From assembly GCF_014324365.1 (NCBI RefSeq), contig NZ_QEIG01000004.1, forward strand, positions 62,001-126,000: a DNA stretch of 64,000 bases, given 5' to 3'. A program made the position numbers and the translations under genes. Of this stretch, positions 27,180 to 37,006 are shown piece after piece (position 1 is the first letter of the stretch; every line of letters begins with the position of its first letter). A model generated the notes under the pieces. It was not told where the DNA came from, searched no databases, and saw only the letters and a program-made list of their open reading frames with translations. This stretch comes from Algoriphagus sp. AK58. Lineage in GTDB: Bacteria; Bacteroidota; Bacteroidia; Cytophagales; Cyclobacteriaceae.

Positions 27180-28031
27180 CTAAGTTAAAAAAGGAGAAAC
27201 GGCTCCGATCAGCGCAGCTTTCTCTCCCAACGCTGAAACTTGAATAGGAACCTTAATCCCGAATTTTTCTAAATAGCCTTGGGTAAAGGGAACAAACCGA
27301 TCCCCTACAAGGGAGATTTTCCCACCCAAAATCACCTTTTGAATCTGTAGGCGAACCACATAAGGCAGAAGAAACTCCCCCAAGGTGGCTCCGAATTCCC
27401 GAAAAATCGCCTGAGCTACCCGGGGATCCCTATCGGGCTGGAGGAGATCCTTTACCCCTTTGATTTGCAAGCCATAATCGGTGTTGGCTTTTTGGACAAA
27501 CCAAGCCGTACCCAGGTAATCTTCCGCGATTCCATCGCGGAATGGTGCTGTCCAAAGTTTAGCGTCCTTGGTGACGTCCTGGATTTTGATTGCCGAACCC
27601 AAGCCTGTGCCCAGTGTGATTCCGATCAGATTTTCCATACCCATCCCCGCTCCGGCCAGATTTTCACCTATCAGAAAGGCCTCTGCATCATTGGTGAAGC
27701 GGATTTTCTCAGCCGGTACGCCTAAAGAAGAAGCCAAAAGTTCTTTTACAGATAAGCCATACAGGGCTCTCATTTTGCCTTGAGTTTGGATCAGGGAAAT
27801 TCCCCTTTCGTAGTCAAAAGGTCCGGGCATGGAGATTCCGAGATAGAAATCCTTTTCCCCTTGGGACACCTCCGCAATCAATTCAGCCCAGGAAGAAATA
27901 ATGGAGTCTGCATCCTGAGAGGTATCTACATCCCGTTGTAAAGGAAAATCCACCCCTAAGCCTCCACTTTCCGATCTGAGCTCAGCCACGGAAATATGCG
28001 TTCCCCCAATATCTGCACCGATCAGTTTCAA
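27180..28031 (-). CDS. ROK-family sugar kinase
   Basis: 283 aa. Phosphate-1 motif GADIGGTHISVAELRS at the N-terminus, catalytic-site region FTNDAEAFLIGEN, and glycine motif GITLGTGLGSAIK. The zinc motif CxCGxxGCxE found in most ROK kinases is absent, so it belongs to the minority without the metal site. The start is TTG at 28031, 5 bp after the chitinase stop; no ATG in frame precedes the ADIGGT motif. In this operon it would phosphorylate a sugar released from chitin, such as N-acetylglucosamine, but that substrate is an inference. Confidence 0.85.
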   Translation of the reverse strand: MKLIGADIGGTHISVAELRSESGGLGVDFPLQRDVDTSQDADSIISSWAELIAEVSQGEKDFYLGISMPGPFDYERGISLIQTQGKMRALYGLSVKELLASSLGVPAEKIRFTNDAEAFLIGENLAGAGMGMENLIGITLGTGLGSAIKIQDVTKDAKLWTAPFRDGIAEDYLGTAWFVQKANTDYGLQIKGVKDLLQPDRDPRVAQAIFREFGATLGEFLLPYVVRLQIQKVILGGKISLVGDRFVPFTQGYLEKFGIKVPIQVSALGEKAALIGAVSPFLT

Positions 28032-28036
28032 TTTTC

Positions 28037-29176
28037 TTAGTTATTTAATTCCTTGTCCATCGTTTCCAAAAGGGTTCCATCGGGATCTTCAGACAGTTCC
28101 CAAAACATGGCTCCTGCCAATCCCTTTTCTTTGATGTATTTCATCTTGATTGCCATGGAGCGCTCATCCTCATAGGTCACCCAATGTTTGTTCGCAGGCG
28201 AATATAAAAATGGAGTTTGCGAAGTAGAGTCCCAATACTTTTCATAGGAAGGATCCAATAGCAATTCCTTGATCCTAGCATAAGGCATGGACTGATCAAA
28301 CTCAGCAGGCTGATACCTGCCTAGGGTCTGCCCTGCCTCCACGTTTTTCCAGCGTTTCCCATAAAATGGAACCCCTACAACCAATTTCTCGGCAGGAACT
28401 CCAAATTCTATGTGGTCCAATACTGCCGAGTGAGCCGATCTCCCTTTTTTCATTTCAGGCACCAATTCAGGTTCTCCGTCAAACAGGTTGGCATGGTGTC
28501 CGGTAAACGGATCTCCTGCCCCAAAAAAGTCATAGGCCATGATGTTAATGAAGTCTAGGTAGTGCTGTGCGCTTCTAAGATCATTGACCTCCAGGTATTG
28601 TCTGAATCCCCCGGATGCGATGGTGCTGAGGTAATGTTTCCCGTGAAGGCTGCCCAAGGAGTCCAATGCCTCACGGAAACTTTTGAGCATGGCCACGAAA
28701 TTCTCTCTGTCCTCAGGTCTGACCGGATTATTGTCTCCCGGCCAGGCAGGATATTCCCAGTCAAAGTCCAATCCATCCAATCGGTGTTTAATTAAAAAAT
28801 CGATGCCGGATTTTGTGAGTTTGGTAAGGCCCTCTGCTGTCAAGACTGCATCTGAGAATCCTTTGGACCAAGTCCATCCACCTATGGACACCAGGATTTT
28901 GAGGTCGGGATTTCTTTGTTTGAGTTGTTGGAGCAGGATGAAATTCAGACTATCCCGCTCGGCCAGTCCTTTGCCGGAGGTCACGATTCCATCTTCCACA
29001 TTGGCAAAGGCATAGTTGAGATGGGTGAGTTTTTCAGCGGGAATTTGGTCAGGATCCACGCCCTTCCAGGAGGCAACATATCCGACGATGTAGGGTTTTT
29101 GTGCCAAAGAAGAAAAGGGAAAAGTGATGACCAAAGTCAAGGAGAATACTACGTTCCTAAACAGAGATTGATTCAT
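28037..29176 (-). CDS. Secreted GH18 chitinase
   Basis: About 379 aa from the ATG at 29176, which gives a good signal peptide (LTLVITFPFSSLAQ). A longer ORF upstream lacks one. The GH18 catalytic motif is LDGLDFDWEYP, with the Glu as proton donor. SIGGWTWSKGF, INIMAYDFFG and GAMFWELSEDPDG are the other conserved (beta/alpha)8 barrel strands. No chitin-binding module is present. It lies 230 bp after susD and is followed by ROK and oxidoreductase genes. It should cleave beta-1,4-linked N-acetylglucosamine polymers or oligomers in the periplasm or outside the cell. Confidence 0.93.
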   Translation of the reverse strand: MNQSLFRNVVFSLTLVITFPFSSLAQKPYIVGYVASWKGVDPDQIPAEKLTHLNYAFANVEDGIVTSGKGLAERDSLNFILLQQLKQRNPDLKILVSIGGWTWSKGFSDAVLTAEGLTKLTKSGIDFLIKHRLDGLDFDWEYPAWPGDNNPVRPEDRENFVAMLKSFREALDSLGSLHGKHYLSTIASGGFRQYLEVNDLRSAQHYLDFINIMAYDFFGAGDPFTGHHANLFDGEPELVPEMKKGRSAHSAVLDHIEFGVPAEKLVVGVPFYGKRWKNVEAGQTLGRYQPAEFDQSMPYARIKELLLDPSYEKYWDSTSQTPFLYSPANKHWVTYEDERSMAIKMKYIKEKGLAGAMFWELSEDPDGTLLETMDKELNN

Positions 29177-29405
29177 GCAAAATGGGTTTTGGTTCAAAAA
29201 AACAGAGGTCTTGGACGAATCCAAAACCTCTGGAATAAAAATTATAGTTATTTGGAACTTTGCATTCAATGAGCATTTAAGGGCATAAAGCTAAAATTCC
29301 CTTACCTCCCTTTAGAAAGGGGAATTCTCTTAATCAGCACTTCAATTCCAATTTAAAACTGGTGAAATACAAACTCAGGGAACCCCATTGTACAATCTGA
29401 GGGAA

Positions 29406-31004
29406 TTAATTACCTCCGTCCCACCAAGTTCTGGTGATCCAGTCATCGCCTCCCATTCTGGAAATAGCCCCATTCAAGGCATCCGCATTCAGAGAAGTTT
29501 CACCATTTGGAAAAGGCTGTCTTCTTGGAATCTGTCCTGAAGAGAAGTTTCCGGGGAAATTTACCGGAGTAAGGTTAGGAAAACCAGACCTCTTCCAGTT
29601 GTTCCAGGCTTCTACAAAGTTGGCAAAGAGACTGGTGGTCGCCCAGATTTGTTCATTGATCATTTTCATAGAAGCATCCATAGAACTAACGTCCAATGGA
29701 TTGGCTGCCACATACGAGGCGATCGAATTGGCAGAAATGCTTGCTCCGCCAAATTTAGCCATTGAAGTAAATGCTGCAGTCACACCATTTCGGTAATAGT
29801 CTGCAGGAGAGCCGGTGGTCCAGCCTCTCAACGCAGCCTCAGCAAGTAACAACTGCACTTCGGCATAAGTCAACGCAAAAACGGGAGCATTTCTGTTTCG
29901 ATAAAGTGAAGTAGGACGTGAATAGGCTCCAATAGGTGCGATGTCATTTCCTGTGCCAGTACCTCCCGGAAAATCAGGATGTCTGGAGATATCAAATTGT
30001 CCACCACGAAGGTCAAAACCATTAGGAAGGCCGATTTGAACGTTCGGGTTGCTATTACCTGGGTCACCGCTACGATTAGCCGCGAGTCCTGGGTTGGGAA
30101 CTTCGGCTACCAAAGGAAGGCGAGGATCGTTGGTTGCCTTCAGGTAGTCGATCATTTTCTTTGACCATCTTACCTCATAGATATCGTCAGGTACATTTAG
30201 AGCATTGGCGCTGGAATTTGAGTATCCATTTGCTTCATCGCCCGGAATCAACGCATCATCAGCTGTGGAAGAAAATACCCCCCCTGCTACAGCCTTTTGA
30301 ACCCAGGTTCTACCGGCTGCTGCATCTTTTTTCACCAGGCGCATGGCCATTTTGAGCATTAAAGAGTACCCAAATCTTCTCCATTTAGCAATATCACCTT
30401 TATAGATCACATCATTTCGGATGGCATCTCCTGTTGGGCTAAGGGCTACCAGAGAAGCCTCCAATTCGGTAAGCATTGCAATGTAAGCTTGGGATTGGCT
30501 ATCATATTTAGGCTGAGTAATTCCTTCGTCACCTTTAAGTGCGTCAGAATAAGGAATATCACCATAGATATCCGAAACAAATGACAGAGTAAGAACTTTG
30601 AAGATACCTCCTACTGCCACCAGGTTATTCATTCCTTTTGTTCTGGCCAATTTTTGCATTTGCTGAATTCTCGAAGCTGTGCTGTAGCCATTATTCCAGA
30701 CGTTGGCAATGTAGGAATTGGTACTTCCAGATATGACATACTTATCTGCGTTTGAATAATAGTTGGCACCACCTGTAGAAGTAGAAGCCATAGCCTGAAT
30801 CCACATACTCTGAAACAAAATAGCTCCTGAGTAACCTGATATCATTCCCCCATACCCATTAGCTGCGATCGGTAAAATAAGATTGGGGTCAAAAACTGTA
30901 GCATCTGCCCTGTTAGGGTCTGTGTTAAGCTCCTCAAAATTCGAATCACATGAGGTCACCCCCAGAAAACCCGCTAAAAGAAAAGCACTGATATATTTTT
31001 TCAT
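29406..31004 (-). CDS. SusD/RagB-type glycan-binding lipoprotein
   Basis: 532 aa. Signal peptide with lipobox GVTSC, then the typical opening CDSNFEELNTDPNRAD. The TPR-like helices (SRIQQMQKLARTKG) and the closing region (NAPVFALTYAEVQLLLAEAALRGW, IWATTSLFANFVEAWNNWKRSG) are those of the SusD-like_2 subgroup. It starts 2 bp after the susC stop. Together with SusC it forms the outer-membrane glycan importer; the neighbouring GH18 suggests chitin-derived oligosaccharides. Confidence 0.95.
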   Translation of the reverse strand: MKKYISAFLLAGFLGVTSCDSNFEELNTDPNRADATVFDPNLILPIAANGYGGMISGYSGAILFQSMWIQAMASTSTGGANYYSNADKYVISGSTNSYIANVWNNGYSTASRIQQMQKLARTKGMNNLVAVGGIFKVLTLSFVSDIYGDIPYSDALKGDEGITQPKYDSQSQAYIAMLTELEASLVALSPTGDAIRNDVIYKGDIAKWRRFGYSLMLKMAMRLVKKDAAAGRTWVQKAVAGGVFSSTADDALIPGDEANGYSNSSANALNVPDDIYEVRWSKKMIDYLKATNDPRLPLVAEVPNPGLAANRSGDPGNSNPNVQIGLPNGFDLRGGQFDISRHPDFPGGTGTGNDIAPIGAYSRPTSLYRNRNAPVFALTYAEVQLLLAEAALRGWTTGSPADYYRNGVTAAFTSMAKFGGASISANSIASYVAANPLDVSSMDASMKMINEQIWATTSLFANFVEAWNNWKRSGFPNLTPVNFPGNFSSGQIPRRQPFPNGETSLNADALNGAISRMGGDDWITRTWWDGGN

Positions 31005-31006
31005 AG

Positions 31007-34000
31007 TTAATTCAATTTGAAGTTTAAGTTGAATCCAATGGATCTGGTACTTGGAAGGCTTGTTCCTTCAATTCCCAAGTAGCTGATATTAGAACCAAAA
31101 GTGGCTTCCGGATCGATGTTTTCCGCCTTTCGCATCAAAATAGCCAAGTTTCTGGCAACAATAGAAGCTGTCAAACCTTTCAGCACCGGAACTGAATTAA
31201 ACATTTCACGTGGGAAAGTATAGCCAAAGGTAAGTTGACGGAGCTTTATGAAATCACCATCTACCACGCTGGTTCTGGTTACGTTTTGAACTAGACCTCT
31301 GTAGTAATTTTCTGCTGTGGCAGTGATCTCATTGGTGGTGACACCACCTTCACGACCCACCAGTGTATTTTGGTGCAAGCCTCTGAAGTGAGAATAAAAT
31401 TCGGTTGCTGACAACACTTTATTTCCAAAGCTGTAATCTATCAAAACGCCGAAAGTGAAGCTTTTAAATGTGAAATCGTTATTCCAGCCACCATACACGG
31501 TAGGAAGGACAGATCCCCAGTTTTTAAGTTCACCTCTTTCAGGGATACCTGCGCTGTTGACTACGATATTGCCATTGGCATCATACTTATAGTCATAAGC
31601 ACGGATTTGAGGTCCAGGAAGTCCAACCACATAGGCAGTAACTGCGTTGCCTAAGGTTGCTCTATTTTGTCCAAGGTTGATCGGATTGTTGTTTGGATCA
31701 GTACTCAATACCTCATTTTTCACATTAGTAAAGTTGAGAGAAGACTTCCAGGAGAAATTGGCAGTTTGCACTGGGATACCAGTCACCAACACTTCTATAC
31801 CTTTGTTACGAGTAGAACCTGTCGCAACCACCCCCGAATTAAAGCCTGAAGAAATGGAATAGTTGGCATTCATGATCTCATTGTTGGTGGTTTTGGTAAA
31901 ATAGGCCATGTCAAAGGAGAGTCTTGTCTTGAAGAAGCTAAGGTCAAAGCCAACTTCGATTTCATCGGTGGTAAAGGGCTTCAAGGAGAGATTAGGAAGG
32001 CCCAAAGGTGAAGAACCTGCTGGAACACCTGCATATGAATTGGCGGAGTTGTAATAAAACTGGGTTTGATATGCTGCAAAAGGTTCACCGCTGGTCACTG
32101 CATAAGATGCTCTCAACTTACCGAAATCCAAAGCTGGCATATTCAAAAACTTATCGAACAAAAACGCACCCGTCACCGATGGGGAGAAGATGTTGTTGTT
32201 ATTGACAGGCAAAGTACTGTACACATCATATCTACCTGTGGTAGTCAAGGTCAAGAAATCCTTGTATCCAAAGCCGAGAGAATAGAAACCAGAATGTACC
32301 TCACGTTCTTCAAAGCCATAGGATCGACCAAAGTTTACTACGTTGAATGGAGAGTATAGACCTGGAATTACAAAGCGCGAACCGCTTACTCCCACTGTTT
32401 CGAAGCTATTTTTTCGGATAGTACCACCAACCAAGGCGTCTAGGGAAATATCATCTGAAAGCTTAAAATCTCCTCCTAACAATGCATCCACGTTTAGTTC
32501 GGTACGGGTAGAAAGCCCTCTACCTCCAAGGTTCCCCTGCAAGTTTGCAGTGTAAGCCAATCCTGTAGGTTCGACATTGTAGAAGTCATCGTTGGAAACG
32601 TCATTACCGACGCGAAGCATGGCATAGATCTTAGGAGTAAAGCTATACTTTGCCGAAAGAGCAGAAATAGTCCGCTTTCTTCCAAGGTTATTGATGTTTT
32701 TGTTGGCTACGAAATATGGGTTAGTTACGAAAATATCATCACTGAAGACGATTTCATTTCCTGCTTCATCATAACCGGGAGCAAAGATGCTTGGTCGAAT
32801 ATTCGGAGCCAAAAACAGAAAGTTGTTTGGGTTTCTAGGCCCATCACTTAGGGAAGGAATGTTGGTCTGCTCTTGATCTATATAGTTGATCATGGCAGTA
32901 ATATTTAGCTTTTCTGTGATATTTTGATCGATATTGAGGTTGATATTGAGTCGATCTACACCACTATTTGGAACGATAGAATTCGATTTTAAATTAGAAA
33001 GTGACAGTCGGAAGGCGCCGTCTTTTCCCAATCCCTTAGATATAGCCACCGAATTGGTAGTATTTGTACCAGTTCGGTAGAAATCAATATATCCTTCACT
33101 AGAAGGGGCATAAGGATATTGATTTCCATCGTAGCCGATTACATTTCCACCCATTCTTTCACCCCAGGCAAATCGGCCAGAAGTTCTCGCATCAGTTGCG
33201 GTAATGGGACGTTGACCTCCTGTACCTTGACCATATTCTCTTTGGAAATTGGTGAAATCCACAGCGTTTTCAGTCATCACGTTAAGGTTGTAAGTCAAGG
33301 ACCAGTCTCCTCCTTTTTGAGCACCTTTGGTCGTGATAAGGATGACACCGTTTGAAGCACGGGCACCATATAGGGCTGAGGCAGCCTGACCTTTCAATAC
33401 GGTCATGGTCTCGATATCGTCAGGGCTTAGGTTACCGATACCATCCCCATTGTCACTACCACCCCACTGTCCGGCAGAACCACGCTGGGTGTTGTCCATA
33501 GGAACCCCATTGATTACAAATAGAGGTGAACCTGTACCTGAAATACTTGGGAGACCGCGAAGGACGATATTGGATGAACCTCCAGGGCCACCATTGGTAC
33601 CTTTTACCACCAAACCGGCTACCTGACCTGCCAGGGAATTTGCCACGTTGGTTTCTCTGGCTTTATCAAGGACTTCACTACTGACGGTTGAAACTGAATA
33701 CCCGACTTTTTCCTTTTCCTTGGTAAGACCTAGTGCTACTACCACTACTTCTCCCAATACTCTTGAATCTTCCTCAAGAACCACATCCAATTGGGTCATG
33801 TTGCCCACGGTGTATTCTTTGCTGGCATAGCCGATAAAGGAAAAAACCAAAACGGACTTATCCGTTACCGAAATCGAATACTGTCCGTCTACATCGGTAG
33901 TAGTACCCGTCTGATTACTCTTGTCCAGGATTGTAACTCCCGGCATGGGAAGACCATCTGTCGAAGCAGTGACCTTTCCCTTCAACACTCTTCTCTGGTC

Positions 34001-34066
34001 CTGTGCCGAGACAGAAAAGCTCAGCAATAGCACCAATGCGAAAGTAATTGATAGAAACTTTCTCAT
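31007..34066 (-). CDS. SusC/RagA-type TonB-dependent receptor
   Basis: 1,019 aa. Signal peptide (FALVLLLSFSVSAQ), carboxypeptidase-regulatory-like domain (about 25-105, LKGKVTASTDGLPMPGVTI), TonB box and plug (SSNIVLRGLPSISG, GDGIGNLSPDDIETMTVLKG, ASNGVILITTKGA), then a 22-strand barrel ending in the aromatic-rich IGFNLNFKLN. It has no STN domain, so signalling through a FecR/ECF pair is unlikely. First gene of the susC-susD-GH18-ROK-FAD oxidoreductase direction. Import of chitin fragments is inferred from the chitinase. Confidence 0.96.
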   Translation of the reverse strand: MRKFLSITFALVLLLSFSVSAQDQRRVLKGKVTASTDGLPMPGVTILDKSNQTGTTTDVDGQYSISVTDKSVLVFSFIGYASKEYTVGNMTQLDVVLEEDSRVLGEVVVVALGLTKEKEKVGYSVSTVSSEVLDKARETNVANSLAGQVAGLVVKGTNGGPGGSSNIVLRGLPSISGTGSPLFVINGVPMDNTQRGSAGQWGGSDNGDGIGNLSPDDIETMTVLKGQAASALYGARASNGVILITTKGAQKGGDWSLTYNLNVMTENAVDFTNFQREYGQGTGGQRPITATDARTSGRFAWGERMGGNVIGYDGNQYPYAPSSEGYIDFYRTGTNTTNSVAISKGLGKDGAFRLSLSNLKSNSIVPNSGVDRLNINLNIDQNITEKLNITAMINYIDQEQTNIPSLSDGPRNPNNFLFLAPNIRPSIFAPGYDEAGNEIVFSDDIFVTNPYFVANKNINNLGRKRTISALSAKYSFTPKIYAMLRVGNDVSNDDFYNVEPTGLAYTANLQGNLGGRGLSTRTELNVDALLGGDFKLSDDISLDALVGGTIRKNSFETVGVSGSRFVIPGLYSPFNVVNFGRSYGFEEREVHSGFYSLGFGYKDFLTLTTTGRYDVYSTLPVNNNNIFSPSVTGAFLFDKFLNMPALDFGKLRASYAVTSGEPFAAYQTQFYYNSANSYAGVPAGSSPLGLPNLSLKPFTTDEIEVGFDLSFFKTRLSFDMAYFTKTTNNEIMNANYSISSGFNSGVVATGSTRNKGIEVLVTGIPVQTANFSWKSSLNFTNVKNEVLSTDPNNNPINLGQNRATLGNAVTAYVVGLPGPQIRAYDYKYDANGNIVVNSAGIPERGELKNWGSVLPTVYGGWNNDFTFKSFTFGVLIDYSFGNKVLSATEFYSHFRGLHQNTLVGREGGVTTNEITATAENYYRGLVQNVTRTSVVDGDFIKLRQLTFGYTFPREMFNSVPVLKGLTASIVARNLAILMRKAENIDPEATFGSNISYLGIEGTSLPSTRSIGFNLNFKLN

Positions 34067-34560
34067 AGCTGGTAATAAAAGGTTAGAAATAAATTGATTG
34101 GATTACCCGGATTCCCGGATGCTTTGGAGGAGAAAGGATTAAGTAAACCCTGCACCATATAATGACAATTAAAACCTACCACACAATTGAAAAGATCTGA
34201 AAATGAGAGAAAAACCACAGAAAATAGTTCGATTAAACAGTCTCACCTTAGTCTATAAGTTCTAAAGCTAAATAAATTAAAAATCCCTCAAAAGAATTTT
34301 ATGAGTTTTTTTTGAAAAAAGTCATAAAATTTTCTCAATTTTTTTAAAAAAGTAAAGAATTAAGACCGTCATTTTTTAGGTTTATAGCTTTACTTTTTAA
34401 ACATTTCTAAAAGAATTCATCAAGAAACACAAAAAACGAAATAATTAAAATATAACTTCTTTAAACTTGGCCCTAAAAGTCATTCAAAAATGACTAGAAA
34501 CTGGAAAGATTTATTAGTTTCTGTTTTAAGATTTATAAAAATTTTTAAAAATGCCTTTAT
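34067..34560 (-). other. Upstream region of the SusC operon
   Basis: About 490 bp, AT-rich, without an ORF. It contains a long hairpin with arms AATTTTATGA (34295-34304) and TCATAAAATT (34322-34331), around facing T and A runs. That lies about 230 bp upstream of susC. It could be a leader-RNA structure or the end of an older transcript. A firm promoter could not be assigned. Confidence 0.4.
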
Positions 34561-34592
34561 AAAAAAAGCCATCCTGATTCAGGATGGCTTTT
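34561..34592 (-). terminator. Intrinsic terminator of glutamine synthetase
   Basis: AGCCATCCTG (34567-34576) and CAGGATGGCT (34580-34589) form a perfect 10-bp stem with a 3-nt loop. On the minus strand the stem is followed by seven T residues. It lies about 20 bp after the stop of the gene at 34611. Confidence 0.9.
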
Positions 34593-34610
34593 CGACGACA
34601 ATCACAAAGA

Positions 34611-36773
34611 TTATCGGATAAAGAGCATTTCACGATATTTCACCAAAGGCCAGCTTTCGTCATCCACCAGCAGCTCAAGCTTGTCAACTGCATAGCGAAT
34701 TTTGTCGAAATAAGCCTCTTTTACTTCCTTCTGATAGCCTTTTGCCCGCTTAATCACATCTTCTTCTTTGTTGAGCTTCTTCCGAGCTTCTGTCATCTCG
34801 TTGACAAAGGTTCTCAAGTTTGCAATGTGCTTAGACACTTCTTTGATCGTCTCCACAGGCGCGGAATTGTCCAGTCCCAGACCTTTCAAACCGTTTGCAT
34901 TTTCGATCAGTTTGTTTTGATACAAAATCGCAGTAGGAATGATGTGATTCAAAGCCAAATCACCCATCACACGGCTTTCGATCTGTACTTTTTTGATGTA
35001 GGCTTCCAATTCGATCTCATGACGGGCATGCACCTCGATGTGGTTGAGTACGTTGTGACGTTCGAAAAGCTCTTTGGTCCCTTTCTTAGTATACACGTCC
35101 AAAGCTTCAGGAGTGGATTTGAAGTTATTCAAGCCTCTCTTCTCAGCTTCTTTTGCCCACTCTTCTGAGTAGCCATCCCCTTCAAAGCGGATCTTTTTAG
35201 ATTCCTTGATGTATTTTCTGAGGACATTGACGATGGCTATTTTCTTCTCTTTGCCAGCGTTCATTTCCTTCTCGATGTCCTTATAAAGCTGCTTCAGCAC
35301 CTCAGCCACGATCACGTTGAGGGTCATCATCGGACCTCCACAGTTGGCAGAAGAACCTACTGCACGGAATTCGAATTTGTTTCCGGTAAATGCAAATGGA
35401 GAGGTTCTGTTTCGGTCAGTATTGTCCAGGATGATTTCAGGGATCTTAGAGATGCCCAACTTCATATACATGTTGTCACCCTTCTCGATTTTCACGTTTC
35501 CGTTTTTCTCCAACTCATCCAAGAGTTCGGAAAGCGTTGCCCCTAAGAACACGGACATAATTGCCGGAGGTGCTTCGTTTGCTCCCAATCGGAAGTCGTT
35601 GGATGCAGAAGCAATACTTGCTCTCAACAAATCGGCATGGTCGTACACTGCCTTTACCGTTGCTACAAGGAATACCAAGAACTGAAGATTTTCTCTTGCA
35701 GAATTGCTTGGCTGGAACAAGTTGACCCCGGTATCAGTGATCAATGACCAGTTGTTGTGCTTACCGCTACCGTTTACGCCTGCAAATGGCTTTTCGTGAA
35801 AAAGAACTTTCAAACTGTGCTTCTCAGCTACTTTATCCATCAAGTCCATCAACAACTGATTGTGATCGATGGCTTTGTTGATCTCTTCGAAAATCGGAGC
35901 AACTTCAAACTGTCCGGGAGCTACCTCATTGTGACGGGTGGAAACCGGAATGCCCAACTTGTGCGCCTCCACTTCAAAGTCCATCATGAAATCTTTCACG
36001 CGGGTAGGGATAGAACCAAAATAGTGGTCTTCCAACTGCTGACCTCTTGCCGGAGTATGTCCATAAACAGATCTACCTGCCATCACCAAGTCTGGACGAG
36101 CTGCAAAGAGTGCTTTATCTACCACGAAGTATTCCTGCTCAATACCCAAGGATGGAGTCACTTTTCTCACATTACGGTCAAAGAGCTGACAGATCGCAAC
36201 TGCGGCCTCGTTGATCGCCTCCATGGATTTCAATAAAGGAGTTTTGTAATCCAAAGCCTCTCCTGTGTAAGACACGAAGATGGTGGGAATACAAAGGGTC
36301 TTGTCAAACACGAAAATCGGAGAAGATGGGTCCCAAGCGGTATATCCTCTTGCCTCAAACGTAGAACGGATACCTCCGTGAGGGAAAGAAGATGCGTCTG
36401 GCTCTTGCTGAACAAGAGCTGAACCCTTGAATTTCTCCATACCGGCATACATGTCAAAGAAGGAATCATGCTTCTCTGCCGTAGAACCGGTCAATGGCTG
36501 AAACCAGTGGGTGTAGTGGGTTACCCCTTTAGATATGGCCCAAATTTTCACCGCGGATGCCACTTCTTCAGCGGTTGACGGATCGATTTTAGTTCCTTTG
36601 TCGATCGCTTCCATTACTTTTTTGTAAACGGAAGGAGCGAGAGACTGCTTCATTTGCGCAGGTCCAAACACATTGGTACCGAAGTAGTCTGAAATTTTGG
36701 TGGAAGGCGGGGTTACGCCGACACGAGGTCTTGCCTGAACCATTGCCAAGGCTGATTGTCTCAATGTTGCCAT
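34611..36773 (-). CDS. glnN: Glutamine synthetase type III
   Basis: 720 aa, the usual length of the type III enzyme and far longer than types I and II. The opening SDYFGTNVFG and the type III N-terminal signatures (THWFQPLTGSTAEKHDSFF, IRSTFEARGYTAWDPSSP) are present. The active-site regions include ASLGIEQEYF-type PSLGIEQEYFVVD, STRHNEVAPGQFEVAPIFE, GVNGSGKHNNWSL and FAFTGNKFEFRAVGSS. It makes glutamine from glutamate, ammonia and ATP in the cytoplasm. Single gene with its own terminator, divergent from mtaB. A weak -7 box (TATTTTTG on the minus strand) lies at 36805-36812. Confidence 0.97.
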   Translation of the reverse strand: MATLRQSALAMVQARPRVGVTPPSTKISDYFGTNVFGPAQMKQSLAPSVYKKVMEAIDKGTKIDPSTAEEVASAVKIWAISKGVTHYTHWFQPLTGSTAEKHDSFFDMYAGMEKFKGSALVQQEPDASSFPHGGIRSTFEARGYTAWDPSSPIFVFDKTLCIPTIFVSYTGEALDYKTPLLKSMEAINEAAVAICQLFDRNVRKVTPSLGIEQEYFVVDKALFAARPDLVMAGRSVYGHTPARGQQLEDHYFGSIPTRVKDFMMDFEVEAHKLGIPVSTRHNEVAPGQFEVAPIFEEINKAIDHNQLLMDLMDKVAEKHSLKVLFHEKPFAGVNGSGKHNNWSLITDTGVNLFQPSNSARENLQFLVFLVATVKAVYDHADLLRASIASASNDFRLGANEAPPAIMSVFLGATLSELLDELEKNGNVKIEKGDNMYMKLGISKIPEIILDNTDRNRTSPFAFTGNKFEFRAVGSSANCGGPMMTLNVIVAEVLKQLYKDIEKEMNAGKEKKIAIVNVLRKYIKESKKIRFEGDGYSEEWAKEAEKRGLNNFKSTPEALDVYTKKGTKELFERHNVLNHIEVHARHEIELEAYIKKVQIESRVMGDLALNHIIPTAILYQNKLIENANGLKGLGLDNSAPVETIKEVSKHIANLRTFVNEMTEARKKLNKEEDVIKRAKGYQKEVKEAYFDKIRYAVDKLELLVDDESWPLVKYREMLFIR

Positions 36774-36951
36774 ATCTACGATTTGTGGTTTAAGATTACA
36801 CCCACAAAAATAGAAAAATATGTTTCTGAAAAAGAGAATGGCTCATTTTTGAGGTGATTTTTCAAAAAATTTCCACTTTTTTCAAAAAATCATGGTGATT
36901 TTATAGCCTTAAGCTGAAAAAAAGTGTGTTTTCGGGCCACAATTTCGAAAA

Positions 36952-36981
36952 TTGTAAAAAGCTGGGGATTACTTACCTTTG
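36952..36981 (+). promoter_or_regulatory. Bacteroidota-type promoter of mtaB
   Basis: TTG at 36952-36954 and TACCTTTG at 36974-36981 are 19 bp apart, matching the -33/-7 arrangement of the Bacteroidota primary sigma factor (TTTG, TAnnTTTG). The start codon follows 25 bp later. Confidence 0.65.
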
Positions 36982-37006
36982 CAAATCCATTATCTGAAGG
37001 AGAAAA

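Noticed and set aside
34584-35168. 194-codon plus-strand ORF opposite glutamine synthetase
   Set aside because: It is antisense to a highly conserved enzyme and overlaps its terminator; no independent features.
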